Part shown: positions 24,072 to 36,660 of the stretch, piece by piece
Layout of the letters: each line of letters starts with the position of its first letter
Position numbering within the stretch: position 1 is the stretch's first letter
From: Cryptomeria japonica
Lineage: Eukaryota; Streptophyta; Pinopsida; Cupressales; Cupressaceae
DNA length: 64,000 nt
Assembly (NCBI RefSeq): GCF_030272615.1
Contig: NC_081414.1
Location: 49,218,501-49,282,500, forward strand
Direction of reading: 5' to 3'
Program-made: the position numbers and the translations under genes
The notes under the pieces: generated by a model
The model's input: the letters and a program-made list of their open reading frames with translations, nothing else
The model's database searches: none
What the model was told of the DNA's origin: nothing

Positions 24072-26253
24072 ACAACAGGCGGTTTGGCGCTTGGGCAAAT
24101 GTGGCCTGGGATGATCCGCCACATGTGCCTCAATGGGTGTTCTCCAAGGGGCGATGGGAAGACAAGGCTCCGCATTCGGGAAGGCATCATAGAGGTTTTC
24201 GTCTGGTCTCCAAATATTTTCAGGGTTTTTTTAAGAGTTTTCCGCATCGTTGTATGGGGAGTTTAAATCAGCAAGGTTAGAATGGTGTTGAGAGGAACAA
24301 TAACATGAGGTGGTCGGGATTCTTCGGTACTGTTAACCATTCTTTTGCTGAAGTGGTGGCTACGAGAGTCAATGCTACTTCAAGGGCAGCCGAGTCTGTC
24401 AAACAGGTGGGTGTCGTTGGTATCTCTGGCAAAGACGTGACAATCTTGGGAAATAAAGCCCTTCCTTTCTCTGGTTTGGAAAAAGGTAACATGGTTGATA
24501 CAGCCCCGACGAAAGAGGTATGGTTCCTACGGTCGTGTTTTGATTTATGTGGTTCTTTTGTGGCAGAAAGGGCCTCTAAGTTGCATGTTGTGGCTCTCTT
24601 AGTGTAATTCTAGGGTCCTTAGACCAATTTGTCTAAATTGCACTCTAAATTGGGTAAATGCTGGCTTGCACTAATTTGCTTTCAGTTGTTATCTTCAAAT
24701 TCCTATGTTTTGGTTTTTGAATCCCCCCATTTTAAGGATGATGTGCTTGTGAATTCATATCATTGGCTTGGTAATATTTTGTTTAGGGTTTCCGCTTGGA
24801 AACCCTTTTTTGTCCCAAAGTGGCTCAAATCTAAAACTCTTCCGGTTTGGTTTGTATTGCCTCAACTCCCCTTTGAATTCATGGATCCAGAAGTGCTAAA
24901 ATCCATAGGGGATAACTTTGGGAATTTTTTGACATCTAAATCTGTTTTTGAGGAAGGGAAGGTTCTGGTAAAAATCTGCGTGTTGATTTCCCCTTCTTTT
25001 GTATGCCCGATTTCATGTAATCTCAAATCAAATGAGGGCATATGGAAACAACCTGTTGTGAAATTGGATAAGGACCTCTATCAAAATTTGGTTGTTGTGG
25101 ATGCTCCCCTGTTCTTGGATTTTCGTAATGCAAAAGCTAGTATAAATAATAAGGAAGGTGTGAATTCTCCGTTCAATACCGCCCCTATTAAAGAATCCAT
25201 TCATGTCTCATTTGAGTCTGATTGCCAGTTAAAGGAGGGTCTCAATAATGTCATCCAATTTAAACATAAAACCTCCGCTGACAAATTGGAGAGTGTTGAG
25301 AACACTTTAGGTTAGGTCGAGTTGGAAGGCATTATTAATTCTAAGTCTGTCGTTCAAGTTAAAGATGGCATTACTAATCTAGCTATCCAGACATGTCTTC
25401 CTCCCTTGCAAGGCCCCAATCATTGCCCTGTTCAGAAGGAGGGGCCTATTGAAAATATAGGTGTTGAGGCCCTTTGTTCTTTAGAAAGGTCGACTGGTCA
25501 TATGGATATTCCTCATAATATTGCAAATACTGGGGTGAATGCTCCGGGTGCATCTACCCCCTTTAGTCTTGACAATGCTGCTCTAATTCAGAAAGTAAAA
25601 GAGTTAGCATATAGTGAGCCTACCAGGGAAAGTGGCATGCCTTAGGTGCCTTTACATATTTCTCCAAATGAACACACAGTTCAGCAAGTTGAGCATTTGC
25701 TCAAGTCTAACAAGGATCTTTTGGAGGAAGAGGTCTCGGATAATATTATGTGTTCTATTGGAAATGACATAGATTTAATTCATAAAAGTTTACCTCTATC
25801 CCCTTCTTTTAATCCCTCTGAGGTTCCTATTAATGTCACCCAGGATGCTTCTAATTGGGTGGTTCCCCAGGAATTGGTCCCATCTCCTCGGTAAACTTTT
25901 GTTAAAATGCCTAGTATTTCTTCTATTGCCCAAGTTGAGCTGAATTTCCCTGTCTCTATTATGTCCCCGGGTAGGGGTAGACCTCCAAAAATCTGTAAAA
26001 CTCAGTTGGAAATAGATGCAGGCATTCAGCAGGTTTTGTCTGCCTCTCCTAGGTTTAAGAAGGCTTCAACATTATTTTAGGTAATGGGAAAAGTAGTGGC
26101 CATGGCTTGAGCTCCTTTAAAAAGAAAAAAAAGTGTGTTCTCAGTCCTCCGGTTACTAGATCTGTGGCGATTAAGAGAAGCTTACATAAAAAATTTAGGG
26201 AGAACTGTTCTTCTCCCATGAGTGAAAAGTGGGGAGGGTCGACCTCCCCTTGA
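24072..26253 (+). pseudogene. LINE B ORF1 protein (DUF4283-type RNA-binding protein), broken
   Basis: The frame is open from about 24072 (no ATG found, so the 5' end may be truncated), with an ATG at 24305. DUF4283-like features lie at 24770-25010: YHWLGNILFRVSAWKPFF, LPVWFVLPQLPFEF and DPEVLKSIGDNFG. A long S/T/N-rich region follows, then GRGRPPK near 25970. In-frame stops: ~24268, three between 24605 and 24630, 25313, 25643, 25892. A frameshift near 26075 joins to the frame ending TGA 26251-26253. The product would bind LINE RNA as the ORF1 ribonucleoprotein. Confidence 0.82.
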
Positions 26254-26258
26254 GAGCA

Positions 26259-29200
26259 ATGAGGATTATCTCATGGAATGTTAGGGGCTTAAATGCTCCT
26301 AACAAGAGATGCTTGATCAAGTCTCAGTTAGATTTGGTTAAGTGGGATTTAGGCATGCTTCAGGAGACTAAGCTCTCTTTGGAGAATTCTAAGATTGTAT
26401 TTTCTTCTTGGAAGAGGTGGAAGTTTTTATTTTGCCCGACCTCTGGGGCATCGAGAGGCCTGGCATTATAATGGAATGATTTTGTGATTGATGTGGAATT
26501 GGTTGCTTCTGCGCCAAATTGGATGTTAGCATTAATATCATACAAAGACTCTAGATTTAAAGTATGGGTGTTTAACATTTATGCCCCCTCAGGTATCTCG
26601 ACTAAATATAAGCTTTGGCAAGATCTCATTAGGGTTTCATCCCCCCTTAGAAATCATGCATTTATTATTTTTGGGGGAGATTTTAATGCAATTTTGGATT
26701 TAGGAGAAAAATCAAGGGGTATCTGTCCAAATAAGAAGTCTATGGATGACTTTAATGCATTCACTTTTGATATGTCTCTTTTTGATTGCAAGCCATATAA
26801 TGGTCTTTTCACATGGACAAACATGAGAAAGAATTTCTCTCAAATTGCAGAAAGATTGGATAGATTTTTACTTTCCTCCAATTGGTTCGAATCAGATATT
26901 GAGTTTTTCTCTTCCATCCTTCCCCTGTCTGGGTCTGATCATTTCTTGGTTTCCCTGTCTATTGTGAGAGATAGACCTTCTCATAAACTGCCTTTTAAAT
27001 TCGAACCCATGTGGTTTAGGGATCCTTCTTTTCTTTCCCTTCTGTGACAATGGTGGGGAGAGGCTCCATTCATTAGAGGTTCTAGAATGTTCCAAATTGT
27101 CAAGAAGATCATTTTTTTTTTTTTTTAAAAATCAAGGGGTGGAACTCCCTTCATTTCAAGAATATTTTTGTAGAGAAAAAAAGGATCTTAGATATGATAG
27201 AGGTTTTGAATAGGCATGTAATGCTTCATGGTATGGGTTCTAGGGTGTTGGATGAAATTAGGTCTCTCAGAAGTGAATTAGAAGAAATCTTGGCAAGAGA
27301 GGAGATATATTGGAGACAAAAATCCCAGGAGCTTTGGTTAGCTGATGGAGATAAGAATACAAAAAAATTTCATGCTACCACTAAAATGAAAAGGGCTAGG
27401 AGTAGGATCTCTTGTATTCAGGATTGTCAGGGGAATATTCTCTCAGAGGAAGGGGACATTTCTAGGGAAGTGGTAAAGTTTTTTAAGAATCTTCTTTCAT
27501 CTGAGAATATCGATGACTCTAACAATATCTCTTCTCACATCCCCTCTCTTGTTTCTCCCGATGACAATAGAATGCTAATGTCTCCTTTCTCACTAGATGA
27601 GGTTAAGGGGGTTGTTTTTGCTATGAATCCAGATAAGGCACTGGGGCCTGATGGTTTCACTCCTTTATTCTTCCAGAAATGTTGGGATTTTGTGGGTCCA
27701 GATGTCCTTTTGGCTCTTGAGGAAGCTAGGCGAAATAGGTCTATCCTTAAAGAGATAAAAACTACCTTAATTGTTATTTTACCTAAGAAGGAGGACCCTA
27801 AAACCTTTGCAAATTTTTGACCTATAGCCTTATGTAACACCATCTATAAGATCTTTTCCAAAGTGATTTCCATGAGATTGGCCAAACTTTTACTAAGAAT
27901 AATTTCCCTTGAGCAAGGAGGTTTTGTCCCTCATAGGGAAACTTATGAAGGGGCTATAGTTTCTCATGAGGTTTTACATTCGATTTCAGCCCACAAATAC
28001 CTTGCCATGATCCTTAAGTTAGATATGATGAAGGCCTATGATAGGGTCGAATGAAGTGTGTTAAAAGTTGTTCTTTCAAGGTTCGGTTTTTCTTTGGCTT
28101 GGATAAAATGGATCATGTCTTGTATTTCGTCGACAAGATTCTTGGTTCTTGTCAATGGGTCCCCTTGTGGCTTCTTCCACTCTTCTAGGGGGCTGAGGCA
28201 AGGGGATCTGTTGTCCCCCTTTTTATTTATATTATTAGTTGAAGCTCTAAGTTGAGCAATCAGATCAGCTCGGGTGAACGGATTATGGAAAGGTATCAAA
28301 ATTCAAAACTTTGATCAGAGGGTTTCCCATTGCCTTTTTGCTGATGACACTCTATTGTTTGGTAGTGCATCCTTGAAAGAGTCTAGAGTCATAGATCAAG
28401 TGGTTAGGAATTATGTATCATTTTTGGGTCAAACGGTCAACAAGGAAAAATCTAAGATTTTTTTCTTAAACACTCACTCCCTGATCCAGGATAAGCTTCA
28501 GAAGTTTTGGGGTTTCCAACTTGGGGATTTCCCTTGCAGTTACCTCGAAATCCCTTTTTTTGTTAAAAAGGATAAGGTGAGCTTTCGGGATAAAGTAGTT
28601 TTAGGGGTTTCAAAGAAAATCTTGTCATGGAACCATAAATGGCTCACCATGGCTGGGAAAATTGTGCTGATTAAGTCTATGTTGAATGCGGTGCCAATCT
28701 ATTTAATGTCAATTTTGAAAGCTCCAAAGGCTTCTATTGTCAGTTTAAAGGATATCCTGAGGGCTTTTCTTTGGAATAATAATAAAGATGGGAAATCTAG
28801 GATCCCCTTATTAGCCTGGGACAAGGTTTGTCTTCCTAAAGAACTTGGGGGGTCTAGAATTCGCAGTTTGGAGAATCAAAATTTGGCCTTGGGGGCTAAG
28901 CTAGTATGGAAATTGTATGATAAACCAGATTCCCTTTGGGCTAGGATCATGTTTGCCAAGTACCTTTATAATGGAGCTAGGGAGTCTGTTTTTCATGCCT
29001 TGAGTCTACCTTAGGGGTTGGCTATTTGGAATTTTATGGGGAAATGTAGAAGTGTCTTACTGCCGCATCTTTCTTGGGTTGTGCAATTAGATTTTGGGAT
29101 GGTACTTGGAATGGTCATTTTCCTTTGGATTCTATTAGGGATTGGTCACCTTTGAAATCATTTCTTCTAGATAAATGGGGGATTATTTTAATGTTGTGCA

Positions 29201-30492
29201 TAATGGACATGTGAAGGTGGCTAAATGGAAATCGATTGATTTCTATCTGTTATTCCTAGCCTGAAAGCATATTTTTGTAATATCCTCAAAGATAGAATTA
29301 TCATCTTGTCTGAGAGGGAAGATGAGCTTATTTGGACCAAGAACACATCTGGCAAATACTCAGTGAAAGATGGATACAATTCTCTTATGCCAGCAAAGGA
29401 CCTTTCTTCTTGGCCTTATAAATTATTCTGGCATCCATCTTGCCTCCCAAAGGCTAGAGCATTTGCTTGGCTTGATGTTCAAGACAGGGTTCTTACCGGG
29501 ATGAGGCTGGATAGGATGGGTCTATCTATTGTCTTCCCTTGTGTTTTGTGTAACAAGAATTTGGAATCATCCTCTCACATGTTCCTTCATTGTGACTTTG
29601 CTTTTGGTTACTGGAAATGGCTTTTCGAGAAACTAGGTCTATATTTTGTTATTGGCTATGACCTTCTCTCCCACTTCAGAGCATGGCCTATCTTGTTCTC
29701 CTCTTCCTTTTATGCCTGCCTCTGGCTCATATCTCCATCGATTATTATTTGGAACATATGGTTAGAAAGGAACAATAGGATCTTTAGAAAGTTATCTGCT
29801 TCGCTCTTTGATATCTTAGTCAACATAGAGGCTTCTATTTCGAAGGTGGCCTTGTCATATATTCATAAGAATTTAGATAATTTGACATCTTTTTCTCATT
29901 GGGATGGCATGCTTACAAGGACATGGAAATCTCTTTCTATCATACCTTCCCATGGGTCTGTTGTAAGAGGTCTAGCTACTAGGAATAAGAGACTTGCTGC
30001 TAGATGGGATCCTCCTCCTCTGGGTCATTTCAAGCTTCACTTTGATGGTGCTTCTAGGGGAAATTCGGGTTTGGCTAGGACTGGTATGGCCATTTTTGAC
30101 CATAATGCAGTCCTAATAGCTGCTCAATGTCATGCACTTGGATCTCAGTCAAACAATTTTGTTGAATGCCAAGCCTTGTCACTTGGGATAGATTTGGCTA
30201 TCTCCTTAGGGATTAAAGATTTTTGATTTAGGGGGATTCAATGGTTGTCATTCAAAGTGTTTTGAGCTGTAAGAGTAATTGTTGGCACTTGAAGTACATA
30301 ATTGACCATATTTTGGAGAAATTATCCTTCTTTGATACTTTCGCATTATCTCATTGCTTTAGAGAGTTAAATAAACTAGTAGATTTTCTGGCTAATATGG
30401 CTATCGACTCTGGTGCACATCATAAGAATGTAGCAATAAGTGACATTCCTCAAGACATCCTTCTCGAGCATATGATCCATCCCAAAGGTTAA
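26259..30492 (+). pseudogene. LINE B ORF2: endonuclease, reverse transcriptase, RNase H, broken
   Basis: ATG at 26259 gives an endonuclease of the EEP family: SWNVRGL, QETK, GGDFNA and GSDHF. The RT part contains LPKKEDP, KLDMMKAYDRVE, LRQGDLLSPF (usual Pro is Leu) and FADDTLLFGS at 28337. A zf-RVT finger (CVLCN...SHMFLHC) is at 29540-29600 and RNase H at 30037 onward (LHFDGASRGNSG, VECQAL). Stops are TAA 26469, TGA 27045, 27818, 28052, 28253, TAG 29012, TGA 30224. A frameshift falls at the T-run near 27110-27126; indels lie at 29060-29300 and ~30230. The insert is old and dead but all domains are recognisable. Confidence 0.92.
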
Positions 30493-32622
30493 GCTACTTA
30501 TATTGAGATATTGTTTCCATTTCCTCTTGAGGTATACATATTATCCTCTTCTCTAATCAGATTGTATGTGTACCACATGTGTTGATAGGAGGTTTTTATG
30601 TTTCTATTAGCATATGGTGTATTATTACAACTCTGCACTTGGGCTAGATGTTAATGTGTGTTTCTCATGAGGTGTGGACAGGTAAATTACAGTTTGCATT
30701 TCATCCTAAGTTTTAATCTGATGAGGTGTGTCCTCTCGACGATGTGGTTTAACTAAGTGGTCATGAAATTTTTTGTCACATCATCTATCTCTTTTCCTTC
30801 TTGAGGTATGCATGTCATCTTCCTCTCGGCTTAGATTATATTTGCATCACATGTGTAAATTGTTGGCTTATGTCACTATTTACATATGATGTGCTCTAAA
30901 ATTTGTTTTGAGCTGGATGGTGGGGTGTATATCCCGGGTGTTATGGTTAAAAGGGTTTTTGCAGTCTATTGTAAGTGTGTATGTTAATCTAAAAGGTTCA
31001 ATTGTTTCTATACCAAAGGTCGAGGAGAGATTTCCTTATGATTATGTTCAAGGTAGTGGGATGCTTTATAAAGGTTGTTATTTGATATTGATATGGCTTT
31101 TTGTCTTTGAGTATTTGGCATCGATAACGTCATTTATTGGATTTATAGGTTGGCAGCATGTGTGATCTGTGCAGTCTTTATTTTTCAGTCCATCAATAAG
31201 ATTTCACATGCTTATAACTTCTTAAATAGTTGGTACGTTCCTGAGATGTTATTCCTTGATATAAGTACCATATCGATGGCCGCCTTTTGTATGTCCGGTC
31301 CTGACAGAATTGGTTTATGAGATAATCATATTAGTAGGTGGCGTCCTTACTTGCGGGAGAGCCACTTATGGATTTTAGTGGAAGGCTATTAATTCGTGTG
31401 ACTTGATTTAATCAAGAATGCTTGAAATGGATATTTTGCAGTGTCTTTATGGAAAATTTAGGACAGTTTTCTCTTTCAAATACGTTATCCTATGTTATCG
31501 TCAAAGCAGATTATGTTATGCTTTTTGTGGCTTTTTCAAAGCCCTTCCTACTGCAAATGTCTTCTTCGCTATCAATTGGTGTTTACAGAGTGGTTTTAGA
31601 AGCCTGGGCATTGGGGGAAGAAAATGAAAATGAGGACAATTCTATCAAGCTTGGTAAGGTTTTTAATTTATTTACTCCTGCGGTGGATTTTGAATTCTGT
31701 AGGCTTTTGGGATGCCGGTGGTTGCAGGTTTGTCCTCAAGTTTCTTATGTTGAGCTTCTCTCTCGCTTTGTTACTATTTGTTTTGATGTTTTACTGGATA
31801 TGGACTTAGTTTGCCTCCTAGTGTCCATGTTTGTCCTTCTGACAGTATGCAATTGGGCATTGGTTTCTCCTGCATTGGCTAGTTATCTGTTTGATATGGG
31901 TTCTTTTTACTATGGTGGCTTTCTCCCTCATCATGAGATTTTGACTAATGGTTGGTCTGGCCATTTACTTCATGAATTATGAATGGGTTTGATATGTGAT
32001 TCCATGGAAAACACTCAGGCCTCTATGGATTTTTTGTTGTATTTGGCTCCTGATCAATATGTGGATAAAGCTTGGGTTGTCTTTCAGGCATTACAATCAT
32101 CAATCACTTTGGGTTTTTTGTGCTCTACTCCTGCTTGTGAGGTGTTCCCTCTAAGGGTGATTCCACCTCTGGACTCATCTCATGAACCTCCAGATGAGAG
32201 CTCTAGTTCCTGATTTTTGGACAGCTAACAAAGTTCTTTTTTGTAGCTGGTGGAATGGTTTTTTGCAAGCTGGAAGGTTATATGATTTCATTTTTGCTCG
32301 GTTGATTAGCTTTGGACCTGACAGGGAATTTTATCTCATTTATCTGCTTGGTGGTTCTTCATGTTCATCTTCTTCTATTGGGGATACTCTGGTTTTTTGA
32401 ATTGTCCTATAAGGACTCTTGTAAAAATTATAGAAATAGGAGGGTGGGGGGTGTGGTTGGATAATACATATGTTTTAAGGGTAGTATCTACTTTGTATCT
32501 GTTTTAAAAGGCTACAACCAGAGGTTTTCTTGTAGGTTCTTTCGTGCCGATATGCCTTGTTTAAACCCGATGTAAACTCTTTATTATTAATATATAAGTT
32601 TAGTGGATATTCCACTTTTATC
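30493..32622 (+). other. LINE B 3' region
   Basis: 2.1 kb between ORF2 and poly-A. A diverged direct repeat (cttgaggtat-cat, then cacatgtgt) occurs at ~30520-30600 and ~30800-30870. It also contains an ORF at 31422-32213. Confidence 0.65.
31422..32213 (+). pseudogene. Hydrophobic ORF in the LINE B 3' region, unknown
   Basis: A 186-codon ORF is followed after one TGA (31980-31982) by 76 more codons in the same frame. The product is hydrophobic, with several Leu/Val/Phe-rich segments in the first 160 residues (for example around 31740-31890), and ends in a Ser-rich tail. No family recognised. It may be a transduced host sequence or a chance ORF. Confidence 0.3.
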
Positions 32623-32633
32623 AAAAAAAAAAA
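32623..32633 (+). other. LINE B poly-A tract
   Basis: Eleven A at the LINE end, before resumed LTR sequence tcacatg. Confidence 0.8.
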
Positions 32634-32759
32634 TCACATGAAAAATCACCATTTTCATTTAATACTAAAACTACTTTAAAATATATTCCATTTATAAAAA
32701 TTAACTTCATAGCATAAACCAGTTTGTACCGGTAACGGTACAAGGTCAAGCGGTGGCCA

Positions 32760-33010
32760 AGGCCAACCCGCAGTAGTGCTGCTACCGAGGCAACAAACAC
32801 TACATGTCGGTAGTACCACTACCGCTGGTAACGGGCCTACTGACTAGTAGCAGGCACTACCATCCGGTAGCACTGCTACCAACTGGTAGCAGTCCTACCA
32901 ACCGGTAGTGCTACTACCATCGATAGAAGCCACTACCAACCGATAGCACTGCTACCGAATTGCAACAGTCCTACCAACCAGTAGTGCTGGTACCTGCGAG
33001 CAGCAGACAC
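32760..33010. repeat. Degenerate CCGGTAGTGCTACTACC minisatellite in the solo LTR
   Basis: About ten imperfect copies of a motif with core ggtagYactRctacc, 15-30 bp apart. Each core is itself nearly palindromic, so single strands could fold into serial hairpins. GC content is far above the flanks. Confidence 0.85.
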
Positions 33011-34733
33011 TACTGACCCGCATGGTGGAACTAGCCCGCCACAGGGTATGGTAAGGTCCAAAAAAATCTAACTTCCTAAGCATTTTAAAAATCACAAGAT
33101 ACTTAGTGTTAAAACATAAAAACGATTCATTTCCAGATCGTTTCATGACACACACACACAGTGCCAAGATCCAATTCAAATGGATATTTGCTAATACAGT
33201 AAATAGTAAAATACAATCACACAAGAATCCCAAATCTTGGGCAACAAGATAATAGGAAGCACACAACAACCTAAATCCAATTCATTCTATTCCAAATAGA
33301 AGAGAAATCTAAGAAGTTGATTTGCAAGAACACAACATACAACAAATAGAGAAATGAACCATTTCTTTCCTAAATGCAAACATATGATATAAATTTCCCA
33401 AAACCAACAATAATAGACACTCTTTCTTCCATTCCAATCATTCCATGAGAATCTACAGAAAGATTTGCATAATTTCAACACACATGAAGCAAACTGAAAA
33501 ATTCAAATTAAATTTAAAACAAGAAGAGATTATCCAACCTTGAAGCAAACTAGCAAGCAAAATAATGGAAGAATCCCAATCCTTGCAACCCAAATCAAAT
33601 TCTAGCTCCTCCTTCCAGAATGATTTACCAAATTTCTCTCCAGAAATTCTTGCCCCCTCTTCCCGTGAATTTCCAGGCATATATGGGAATTAATTTTTAA
33701 CCTAAAATTTCTAGGTTGAAAGTTATTTCATCCAATCAGATTTAAATAATTTAAAAAGTAAAAAGCAATCAAATTTTCTCTTTTTCTAAAATCAATTCTT
33801 TTCCAACAATTAAAATGAAAAAGTTAAAATGGAAAGGTAAAAAGAAAAGCTTTTTATTTTATTTTCTATTTTCCAAAATACTTTCTTTCAACATAAGCAT
33901 AAATCACTTAAGTGGCTAGGCAATTATTTATTTCCTTCCACAAAATATATTAATGCAACTTAACACATTGAAATAAGTCGTTTAACCATTTAATCCAGCA
34001 AATCATTAATTCAATTATATAAATAATCTCAGAGCATAATAATTAACTAATTACGCCAACATAAGATAAAATCTTCCATTCAATTAAATAACCATACAGA
34101 TGAACGAAAAACATGCAAAACGAAGAATGATCAGATGACGACTCACAAGTGACCAAACCAAAGCACTATGAATCGCATACCAACCAGACGGGAATGACAA
34201 CCGACTGACAACACTCACACAAGTGTAACTACGGGTCAAGTTAGGGTCCAACAACTATCTCCTCCACTCCCATCGGACATATAAAGCACACTCAGACCTA
34301 TGAAACCAGGCAGAGTCAATACCCCGTACCTACTTGGTACTTGTACCTACAATGTCCTGCACCAAAGAACCACACGTGCATATAGACAAATATATATATA
34401 CAGACATGGCATGCACACCGATGAAGGAGAGTCGTGATGTTCCCTATCTCACTAGAGTGAGTGAAGGAAAATCATCTCCTCGCATCTCATACACATGCAA
34501 ACACACAACATTTAAATAACGTATCGCACATATAAGGTAAAAGTGTCAGTCCATGATAATGATCCATAAAATAACATTAATCATAAGCACTTAAATACTA
34601 CATAAAAGCATACACCATACATCCAGATAAAGCATGAAATAACATCGCATATAATCTGGATCAATATACAATAATGTTCCACCGAAGTCCATCAAAATAT
34701 ACAAAAAGAGTTTGATCAAGGAGGGGTACTACA

Positions 34734-35680
34734 CCTTGCTTACATTCATAAATTATATGTCCAGTTTCTCCACACTTGAAACATTTTCCAGAAAATTCTC
34801 TACCGGTACTACCAGTGCCTTTCCTCTGTGTTTTCTATTCTGGTTCTTTATTCCACTTAGGTCTTGATTCTTCCTCAACACTTTGTTTCTCTGTACTCAT
34901 ATGTCCCTTGAATCTCTCCTTCCCTCTAGGGTTGTTCAGATGTCTTCTTCTCATCTTCTCCTCAGCCTTCAAAGCATACTGGTAAGCTTCTTCAATGATG
35001 GAAACCCTCAACATACTCATCTCATCCTGAATGTTAAATGAAAGTCCATTTATGTACCTCGCCACCTTTTCTCTGTTCATCTCTCTATGTCCAGATCTAA
35101 TCATCACCTTGTAGAATTCCTCAGTATTCTCTTTCACAGTCATGTTTCTCTGTTTCAGGTTTTGCAACTTCTTGAACAATTCAAACTCGTAGTCTCTTGG
35201 TATGAACTTGGCCTTCAATCTTGCAACCATATGTCTCCACCGGGTGATCTTCACTTCACCATTCTCCACTCTGTCTTTTTTCAATTATTTCCACCATAAG
35301 GCATCATGCTCTTTCAACTTAGTTTGTGCCAAATGGACTCTCTATGGGTCCTTGACATCCTCAAACTCAAAGTAGTCCTCCAACTCTCTGATCTAATCAA
35401 TTAGATCCTCTGAGTTTAGTGTTCCAGAAAAGTTTGAAACTTACACTTTATGAACTTTGCTTGCTTGTGCCACTGCTCTGAGGAATATTTCCTCTCTTTC
35501 ATCTTTTGGTCCTTCAGATTCTTCTGCTTCAAGCTCTTCACCGACTTCTTCATATTCATCCTCAGATTCAGGGTTCCTCCACAAACTAGCCAAAGTGTTC
35601 CAGATTTCATTCCTCACTTCATTCTTGAAGTCTTCCATCATCTACTCTAACCTCCGGGGGTTTGTCCTTCTAGGCGGCAT
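34734..35680 (-). pseudogene. Chromovirus gag, broken
   Basis: Minus-strand ATG at 35680 starts MPPRR, typical of chromovirus Gag. The retrotrans_gag core is at 35284-34950 (KFIPRDYEFELFKKLQNL, VKENTEEFYKV, RYINGL), and a CCHC knuckle (CFKCGETGHIIYEC) at ~34785-34742 lies next to the solo-LTR insertion. Stops occur near 35645, 35438, 35396, 35344, 35288 and 34833. It is the structural protein of the element. Confidence 0.88.
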
Positions 35681-35857
35681 CTCCTCTTCCACTCTAGTGA
35701 ACTACATCAACTCGGCGATCTGACTACCAGTTTCAATTGCCTCCCCTTGGCAATCTATTGAACACACGTGCAGTCTTCCTCCAAGAGATGATCTATCCAC
35801 CCAAAGGAATGCCTCAATGTTTGCAAACAACTCTTCTACTAACCGGATCATAACCAT

Positions 35858-35868
35858 CTCTGATACCA
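35858..35868 (-). other. Primer-binding site of chromovirus (tRNA-iMet type)
   Basis: Minus strand TGGTATCAGAG five bases after the LTR end. Confidence 0.85.
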
Positions 35869-35873
35869 CTTGA

Positions 35874-36660
35874 TGCAACCATAACTGGTAAAACCCTGAA
35901 AGAGAATCAACCGACTTATGAAGCAAGAGTAACACAACAAAAGCAACAAGAAAACATAGCAAGATTATAGAAACATATAATATTATTGCCTTAGAACATT
36001 CAAAAACCAACCGATTATCATCATACAATCATCATAGAACATCTGGTAGTTAACCGATTACATGCAGGATTCAATCTAGATACAATCCAACCGGGACTCT
36101 AAGAATCAACCGGATCATAAAATGCGAATCTCAATCCTTATTCTCAATTATACTTCATCTGCCCCTATAAATGATTACATGGTTCCATATTCATACCCAC
36201 AGAAACATATCCGGGTCAGCCTCATAAGATTAGATTTAACAATGCAGGAAAATGAAACGTGTAACTAGGTCGGCCCTAAGAATTAAAGAAATATTTTCAG
36301 AAAATAACAACCAAGAAGTGTGGTTCAGCAGGATGGTCGGCCACACACCAAAGAACATCGGACAAGACCCAAAATAGATCCACACACCAAGAACAACTCT
36401 GGTAATAAAGGAAAACCAACCGATAAGCACAAGAATTGTCCTGGAACCTAGAAATAGTTAACCGGAAGCGATAAATGACTGCAAAATAATCCAAATGAAC
36501 TGAAAATATGGAACTAAGCATATGAACCACCTAGGAAACTAAAAATAAGATTTGCAATGAAAAGAAAGCAACTACCGATACCAACCGGTATGAACACAAA
36601 AAACTACACACTGAACTAAACAAGAACTTAAACTGAAAGGAAATATTTTTGGTTGATGCA
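35874..36660 (-). repeat. 5' LTR of chromovirus (787 bp)
   Basis: Minus strand runs TGCATCAACC (36660) to GGTTGCA (35874). The outer edge is inferred from TG...CA and from copia RT sequence starting just beyond; no second LTR is in the window. Confidence 0.6.

Larger units (their letters stand above)
24063..32633 (+). mobile_element. LINE B: nearly full-length L1-type LINE
   Basis: ORF1 (DUF4283 type) and ORF2 (endonuclease, RT, zf-RVT, RNase H) lie five bases apart, followed by a 2.1-kb 3' region and a poly-A tract at 32623-32633. The last 60 bases (ttattattaatatataagtt then a short hairpin-like tail) are typical of plant L1 ends. The 5' boundary is placed by the change from AT-rich LTR to GC-richer coding DNA; I found no clear TSD. 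Confidence 0.85.
22324..34733 (-). mobile_element. Probable solo LTR with perfect TSD, itself interrupted by LINE B
   Basis: The ends are TGTAGTGCCC (22324) and GGTACTACA (34733), forming TG...CA. They are flanked by identical five-base copies ccttg at 22319-22323 and 34734-34738. Without LINE B it is about 3.8 kb. I see no duplicated LTR, primer-binding site or coding motif inside, so a solo LTR is likelier than a full element, though unusually long. Orientation is uncertain; a TATA-like CATATATG near 33680 and the sequence around it favour minus. Confidence 0.7.
22105..36660 (-). mobile_element. Minus-strand chromovirus-like Ty3 element, split by a 12.4-kb nested insertion
   Basis: On the minus strand: LTR (36660-35874), primer-binding site, gag (35680-34734), then after the insertion gag end and protease (22323-22105). 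Removing 22324-34733 and one TSD joins the two gag halves in frame at the knuckle. Pol beyond the protease active site is missing. Confidence 0.8.

Noticed and set aside
33409-33680. Possible small peptide genes near a TATA-like motif in the solo LTR
   Set aside because: The TATA-like motif may be the LTR promoter; the ORFs are short and unconserved in character.
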